From: JBJYIN01 sp046237015
GTDB lineage: Bacteria > Pseudomonadota > Gammaproteobacteria > Enterobacterales > Enterobacteriaceae
Reading direction: 5' to 3'
NCBI RefSeq assembly: GCF_046237015.1
Contig: NZ_JBJYIN010000010.1
Location: 95,024 to 159,023, forward strand
Length of the DNA: 64,000 nt
The notes under the pieces are model-generated. The model was not told the origin of the DNA, ran no database searches, and was given only the letters and a program-made list of their open reading frames with translations. The position numbers and the translations under genes are program-made. Below are positions 59,714 through 64,000 of the stretch, piece after piece; within the stretch, counting starts at the first letter, position 1; every line of letters begins with the position of its first letter.

Positions 59714-60817
59714 TTACGTGCGTTTTTCCAGTACTACGCCACATTCCATGTGGTGGGTATAGGGGAATTGGTCAAAGAGCGCCAGACGTTGAATCCGATG
59801 TGTATCATTCAACGTTTCCAGGTTGTGGCACAGCGTTTCCGGGTTGCAGGAAATATAGAGTATGCGCGGATAAGCCTGCACAAGTTTGAGCGTTTCTGAA
59901 TCCAGACCGCTACGTGGTGGATCGACAAAAATGGTTTCGCACTGATAATCGGTTAGATCGATCCCTTCTAAGCGATTAAACGCCCTGAACCCTTGCATGG
60001 CTTGAGTAAACTCTTCTGCTGACATTCGGATAATCTGTACGTTATCAATCAGGTTTGCTGAAATGTTATATTGTGCTGCGGCGACGGAAGGTTTGGCGAT
60101 CTCAGTAGCCAGCACCCGCTCGAAGTTTCTTGCCAGCGCGAGTGAAAAATTGCCATTGCCGCAATACAGTTCCAGCAAATCACCTTTTGATCCTGCCGTA
60201 GCATCTAACGCCCACTCCAGCATCTGAATATTGATTGCCGCATTCGGCTGGGTAAAGCTATTTTCCACTTGCCGGTAAATCATATCCCGGCCTGCAACTG
60301 GCAGACATTCATCGACATAATCGTGGTCAAGGCAGATTTTGGTTTTTGTCGCGCGACCAATTAACTGTAGACGAAATCCTTGATGAGTCAGGTTGTCGCG
60401 TAGTACGCGGGCATGTTCCTGCCATTCCTCATCCAGTGCGCGGTGATACAGTAGAGAAACGACGATTTCACCGCTCAACGTGGATAAATAATCAATCTGA
60501 AATAATTTGCGGCGTAGCGTCGGGTTGGGCTGTAACTCGCGAATCAACACCGGCATCAGACGATTAATCAGTTCGCTGGCTACGGGAAATTGATCAACCC
60601 GAATGCGTTGTTTCGTTTGCGGGTTAAACATGATGTGGTAAAGCTCATCGCCGTCATGCCAAATACGAAATTCTGCTCGCATCCGGTAGTGGCTGACGGG
60701 GGAACGGAAAACGAATGGTTCCGGCGCATCAAAGGGTGCCATCATCCTGCGAAGACGTTCAGTTTTTTGTGCAAGCTGGTCGTCATATTGATCAATAGGC
60801 AGGGTTTCTGGCGTCAT
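59714..60817 (-). CDS. trmA: TrmA, tRNA (uracil-54-C5)-methyltransferase
   Basis: 367-residue SAM-dependent enzyme making ribothymidine-54 in the T-loop of nearly all tRNAs. SAM loop LLELYCGNGNFSLALA near residue 215, FVDPPRSGLD near 300, the nucleophilic Cys in ILYISCNPETL near 324 and the catalytic Glu in HHMECGVVLEKR near 358. The gene diverges from btuB. As in E. coli it is flanked by yijD and btuB. Confidence 0.97.
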   Translation of the reverse strand: MTPETLPIDQYDDQLAQKTERLRRMMAPFDAPEPFVFRSPVSHYRMRAEFRIWHDGDELYHIMFNPQTKQRIRVDQFPVASELINRLMPVLIRELQPNPTLRRKLFQIDYLSTLSGEIVVSLLYHRALDEEWQEHARVLRDNLTHQGFRLQLIGRATKTKICLDHDYVDECLPVAGRDMIYRQVENSFTQPNAAINIQMLEWALDATAGSKGDLLELYCGNGNFSLALARNFERVLATEIAKPSVAAAQYNISANLIDNVQIIRMSAEEFTQAMQGFRAFNRLEGIDLTDYQCETIFVDPPRSGLDSETLKLVQAYPRILYISCNPETLCHNLETLNDTHRIQRLALFDQFPYTHHMECGVVLEKRT

Positions 60818-60959
60818 GGTTTTCTCGTCTGAACGGCGTCTAAATGAGGTTTACTGGCGGGGAATTGTAGGGAATATCGCTGGGAAGTCCAGTTCTGTTA
60901 TACGGTTATGCTGTTGTGAAATAGCAGTCTAGACATCTGCATGCTGGCATCGTAGCATG

Positions 60960-61235
60960 TGCGTCCGGCCTTTTATCATGAGTTAAAAGGGAATCCAGTG
61001 TAAATCTGGGGCTGACGCGCAGCGGTAAGGGAACGTCGAGCGATAGCATGATTGCAGACACTGTCTTTTAAAGATGGGAAGTCATCGCTCCTATTGTTAA
61101 CCATACTTTCGTTTTCGAAATAGAGTAACAATGGCACCCAAGCCCGAAGACCTGCCGGTATACGTCGCAATGACCATGACCATCGCGTGCTATCGATCGT
61201 GGTAATGCGGCATCCTTAATATGGTGTGGATGCTT
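60960..61235 (+). promoter_or_regulatory. Cobalamin riboswitch controlling btuB
   Basis: The leader has the conserved adenosylcobalamin elements in order: GTCCGGCC, AAAAGGGAATCCAGTG, GCTGACGCGCAGCGGTAAGG, GGGAAGTCATC and the B12 box GCCCGAAGACCTGCC (61142-61156). The expression-platform hairpin GCATCC/GGATGC (61210-61233) lies just before the btuB start. This matches the E. coli btuB leader closely. Cobalamin binding shuts down translation initiation of btuB. Confidence 0.95.
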
Positions 61236-61240
61236 GATTT

Positions 61241-63115
61241 ATGTTTAAAAAAACAACGCTGTTGACAGCGCTCTCTGTCACGGCATTTTCCGGCTGGGCG
61301 CAGGATAGCCATTCATCGCAAGATTCTTCTGACGATATTGTCGTAACAGCAAACCGTTTTTCTCAACCCGTTTCCTCTGTGTTGGCTCCAATCGATATTG
61401 TCACTCGTGATGATATTGATCGTTGGCAGGCTAAAAATGTATTGGAAGTGATGCGCCGATTACCCGGTGTTGATATCGCTCAGAATGGCGGGTTGGGGCA
61501 AAGTGCCTCAATGTTTATTCGTGGTTCAGAAGCGCGTCATACTCTGGTGCTGATTGATGGAGTGCCTGTTGCTAAACCTGGGATTTCAGGTGTTGCTGAT
61601 TTCAACCAGATTCCAATTTCTCTTGTTCAGCGTATTGAGTTTATTCGTGGCCCTCGCTCTGCGGTGTACGGCGCTGACGCGATTGGTGGCGTGATTAATA
61701 TCATTACTCAGGCTGAAGGTGACAGCGCAAACCTCCATGCTGGCATAGGGTCCAACCATTATCAGGAATATGGTGGCAATTTTCGCCGTATGATTGCGGA
61801 TAATACGCAACTGACTTTGGCTGGCGCATATCAGGACACAAGAGGCTTTAATGTTTATCCTGATTCTTCCTATAGCGTTGATAGAGATAGAGACGGTTGG
61901 CGAAATAAATCATTCTGGGCGGGCGTTGAACATAAGTTTAATGAGCGTTTTTCAGGGTTTGTGCGCGGCTATGGCTATGGGGCAAATAATGATTATGACG
62001 CGAGATCTCCCGGAGAAGGGGATGAGCAACAAACCTATAACCACACCTATAGCTCAGGCTTGCGTTTCAATCAGGGGAATTATGCTTCTCAACTGATTGC
62101 TACTTATCAGACATACAGTTCGCTGAATTACGCCAGTACCCAAGGGCGCTACGGCAAGAATCATTCGCTGGATGATATGGAACAGCGTAATCTGCAATGG
62201 GGGAATACCTTTGCAATTGCGCATGGAACAGTGAGTGGCGGTATTGATTGGAAGCAGCAGAGGCTAACTTCCAAAGGGGTAAGTTTTAGTAGCGGCCTCC
62301 GAGAGGCGAACAGCTATAAACAAGACAATACTGGCGCTTATATTACCGCGCAGCAGCAGTACGGTTCGGTCACTTTGGAAGGGTCTGCGCGCGGAGATGA
62401 TAATGAACAGTTTGGCCGTTATGGAACATGGCAGTTGGCTGCGGGATGGGAATTTGTTCCTGATTATCGTTTCACGCTTTCTTACGGCACGGGGTTCCAG
62501 GCTCCAACGCTGGGTCAGTTATACGGGCAGAAACGTTTTGATATTGACTCGAATAAAGACCTGAACCCTGAAGAATCAAAACAGTGGGAAGCCGGGATTG
62601 AAGGGTTGACGGGTCCATTGGACTGGCGCCTGTTCGCTTATATCAACAAAGTTGATAACCTCATTGAGTATGAGTATTCCTCTGCGACGAATACTGGAAC
62701 CTATTACAACGTCAAAGCGGCAACGATGAAAGGCGTTGAATGGACAGGATCGTTTGATACTGGCATTGTAAAACATCAAATTACGCTGAATTATCTTGAT
62801 GCGCGTCGTGATGATGATGACAACGTATTGGGGCGTCGAGCGAAGCAGCAGGCTAAGTATCAACTTGATTGGTCATTGTATGACGTGGATTTTGATCTTA
62901 GTTATCAATATGTAGGAAAACGTTTTGATTCGGTTCAGAATACTCGACGTTTGCCAAGCTACAGTACCGTTGATTTCGCAGCTTCATATCCGATCACCTC
63001 TCACCTAACCGTTCGTGGTAGAATTGCCAACCTGTTTGATAAAGATTATGAGACGGCATATGGCTACCGCACGGCAGGGCGAGAATACTATCTCACCGGA
63101 AGCTATACCTTCTAA
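61241..63115 (+). CDS. btuB: BtuB, vitamin B12 outer-membrane receptor
   Basis: 624-residue TonB-dependent 22-strand barrel importing cobalamin. Signal peptide MFKKTTLLTALSVTAFSGWA, TonB box DDIVVTANRF near residue 30, plug with VLEVMRRLPGVDIAQNGG and LVLIDGVP, RIEFIRGPRSAVYGADAIGG, and C-terminal strand YYLTGSYTF. Controlled by the riboswitch directly upstream. The last 56 bases overlap the start of murI. Confidence 0.97.
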   Translation: MFKKTTLLTALSVTAFSGWAQDSHSSQDSSDDIVVTANRFSQPVSSVLAPIDIVTRDDIDRWQAKNVLEVMRRLPGVDIAQNGGLGQSASMFIRGSEARHTLVLIDGVPVAKPGISGVADFNQIPISLVQRIEFIRGPRSAVYGADAIGGVINIITQAEGDSANLHAGIGSNHYQEYGGNFRRMIADNTQLTLAGAYQDTRGFNVYPDSSYSVDRDRDGWRNKSFWAGVEHKFNERFSGFVRGYGYGANNDYDARSPGEGDEQQTYNHTYSSGLRFNQGNYASQLIATYQTYSSLNYASTQGRYGKNHSLDDMEQRNLQWGNTFAIAHGTVSGGIDWKQQRLTSKGVSFSSGLREANSYKQDNTGAYITAQQQYGSVTLEGSARGDDNEQFGRYGTWQLAAGWEFVPDYRFTLSYGTGFQAPTLGQLYGQKRFDIDSNKDLNPEESKQWEAGIEGLTGPLDWRLFAYINKVDNLIEYEYSSATNTGTYYNVKAATMKGVEWTGSFDTGIVKHQITLNYLDARRDDDDNVLGRRAKQQAKYQLDWSLYDVDFDLSYQYVGKRFDSVQNTRRLPSYSTVDFAASYPITSHLTVRGRIANLFDKDYETAYGYRTAGREYYLTGSYTF

Positions 63116-63917
63116 CCTGCCATCCCGTCCTACGGTACTGGTGTTCGATTCCGGCGTAGGCGGGCTGTCTGTTTATGATGAGATCCGGCAACTCTTGCCG
63201 GATCTTCACTATATTTACGCATTCGATAATGAAGCGTTTCCCTATGGTGAGAAACCGCAGCAGTTTATTATTGAGCGTGTTGTCAACATAGTTACTGCTA
63301 TTCAGCAACGCCACCCATTGGCGCTGGTTGTGATTGCCTGTAACACGGCAAGTACGATTTCTCTTCCTGCTTTGCGCGAACGTTTTACTTTCCCAGTAGT
63401 AGGGGTTGTGCCTGCGGTTAAACCGGCTGCAAAGTTGACGCGTAATGGTGTCGTGGGTTTATTAGCCACTCGGGCTACGGTGCAGCGGCCTTATACACAC
63501 GAACTGATTGCTCGTTTTGCGACTGATTGCCAGATTTTATCGCTGGGTTCGTCAGAACTGGTCGAATTGGCAGAGGCAAAGTTGCAGGGAGAGACGATCT
63601 CGACGTCTGAACTGCAAAAGATTTTGCGTCCCTGGCTGCGTTTGCCTGAGCCACCGGATACTGTTGTGCTGGGGTGTACGCATTTCCCGTTGTTATCGGA
63701 GGAACTGCAATTAGCGCTACCTAATGGTACTCGATTGGTGGATTCCGGTGCGGCGATAGCAAGAAGGACAGTATGGTTGGTCGCCAATCTTGATAACCCA
63801 CCATGCTCAACGGAAAAAAATCTGGTCTACTGTCTAGCGATTACACCAAAGGTTGCTACTTTGTGGCCAGTATTGCAGCGTTATGGTTTCTTTTCGTTGG
63901 AAAAACTATCACTTTAG
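63060..63917 (+). CDS. murI: MurI, glutamate racemase
   Basis: 285 residues from ATG 63060 (MATARQGENTISPE), matching E. coli length; the frame is open 15 codons earlier. Supplies D-glutamate for peptidoglycan. Catalytic motifs FDSGVGGLSVYDEI, VVIACNTASTISLPAL and VVLGCTHFPLL carry the two Cys that act as acid and base. The long N-terminal extension of gamma-proteobacterial MurI, which binds UDP-MurNAc-Ala as activator, is present. Starts 56 bases inside btuB, in another frame, as in E. coli. An rrn promoter follows. Confidence 0.96.
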   Translation: MATARQGENTISPEAIPSNLPSRPTVLVFDSGVGGLSVYDEIRQLLPDLHYIYAFDNEAFPYGEKPQQFIIERVVNIVTAIQQRHPLALVVIACNTASTISLPALRERFTFPVVGVVPAVKPAAKLTRNGVVGLLATRATVQRPYTHELIARFATDCQILSLGSSELVELAEAKLQGETISTSELQKILRPWLRLPEPPDTVVLGCTHFPLLSEELQLALPNGTRLVDSGAAIARRTVWLVANLDNPPCSTEKNLVYCLAITPKVATLWPVLQRYGFFSLEKLSL

Positions 63918-63943
63918 TGTGCTGGTGGGCAAATTGTAGGCGA

Positions 63944-64000
63944 ATGATAATTTTTTTGCATTTAGCGCTTGTCAGGCGGCGAGAAGTCCCTATAATGCGC
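63944..64000 (+). promoter_or_regulatory. Ribosomal RNA operon P1 promoter at window edge
   Basis: TTGTCA (63969-63974), 16 bases, TATAAT (63991-63996) followed by the GC-rich discriminator GCGC, with an A/T-rich UP-element-like tract just upstream (63944-63962). This is the rrn P1 form, and in E. coli rrnB lies directly after murI. The rRNA genes themselves are outside the window. Confidence 0.9.

Overview
The window is a chromosomal segment of an enterobacterium, most probably Pectobacterium or a close soft-rot relative. That is inferred from core proteins close to, but distinct from, those of E. coli, from E. coli-like gene order interrupted by accessory blocks, and from long ERIC-type repeats. 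There are no tRNA genes, CRISPR arrays, transposases or phage genes. The last bases enter a ribosomal RNA promoter.

Layout. 1-5662: the end of ugpB, then ugpA-ugpE-ugpC-ugpQ (glycerol-3-phosphate and glycerophosphodiester use), an auxin-efflux-type carrier and Gln-rich yhhA. 5663-6517: a 196-bp ERIC element and trmL. 6542-12337: the Cpx envelope-stress locus. cpxR-cpxA run leftward into two envelope-protein genes that look co-transcribed with them (a 729-residue TPR-like exported protein and a DUF3142 protein). Divergent cpxP ends in the small RNA CpxQ. 12338-26160: an accessory region between cpxP and fieF with hicAB, a 268-bp ERIC, agp and a five-gene block (DUF4132 protein, MoxR-type AAA+ ATPase, DUF5682 protein, VWA protein, SWIM zinc-finger protein). 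The block matches the uncharacterised E. coli yehI-L-M-P-Q set and is the most interesting system here. 26161-29534: sotB, fieF, pfkA.

29762-45320: agmatine catabolism genes aguB-aguA inserted before tpiA, then yiiQ, yiiR, fpr, glpX-glpK-glpF, zapB, rraA, menA, hslU-hslV, a third ERIC at the hslV promoter position, ftsN and cytR. 45590-55620: priA, rpmE, a Cache-type chemoreceptor, and the methionine regulon genes metJ, metB-metL and metF with clear arrays of met boxes. 55949-64000: oxyR with its conserved operator, sthA, fabR, yijD, trmA, a cobalamin riboswitch controlling btuB, murI overlapping the end of btuB, and an rrn P1 promoter at the very edge.

Together the genes handle glycerol-phosphate import and glycerol metabolism (ugp, glp, tpiA, pfkA), envelope stress (cpx, CpxQ), metal and oxidative homeostasis (fieF, oxyR, fpr, sthA), proteolysis and division (hslVU, ftsN, zapB), methionine and folate metabolism and cobalamin uptake. 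Start codons were moved from the longest reading frame to the start supported by homology and ribosome-binding sites wherever the two disagreed; each entry says so. Family assignments rest on recognised motifs and remembered homologues, since no database search was possible.
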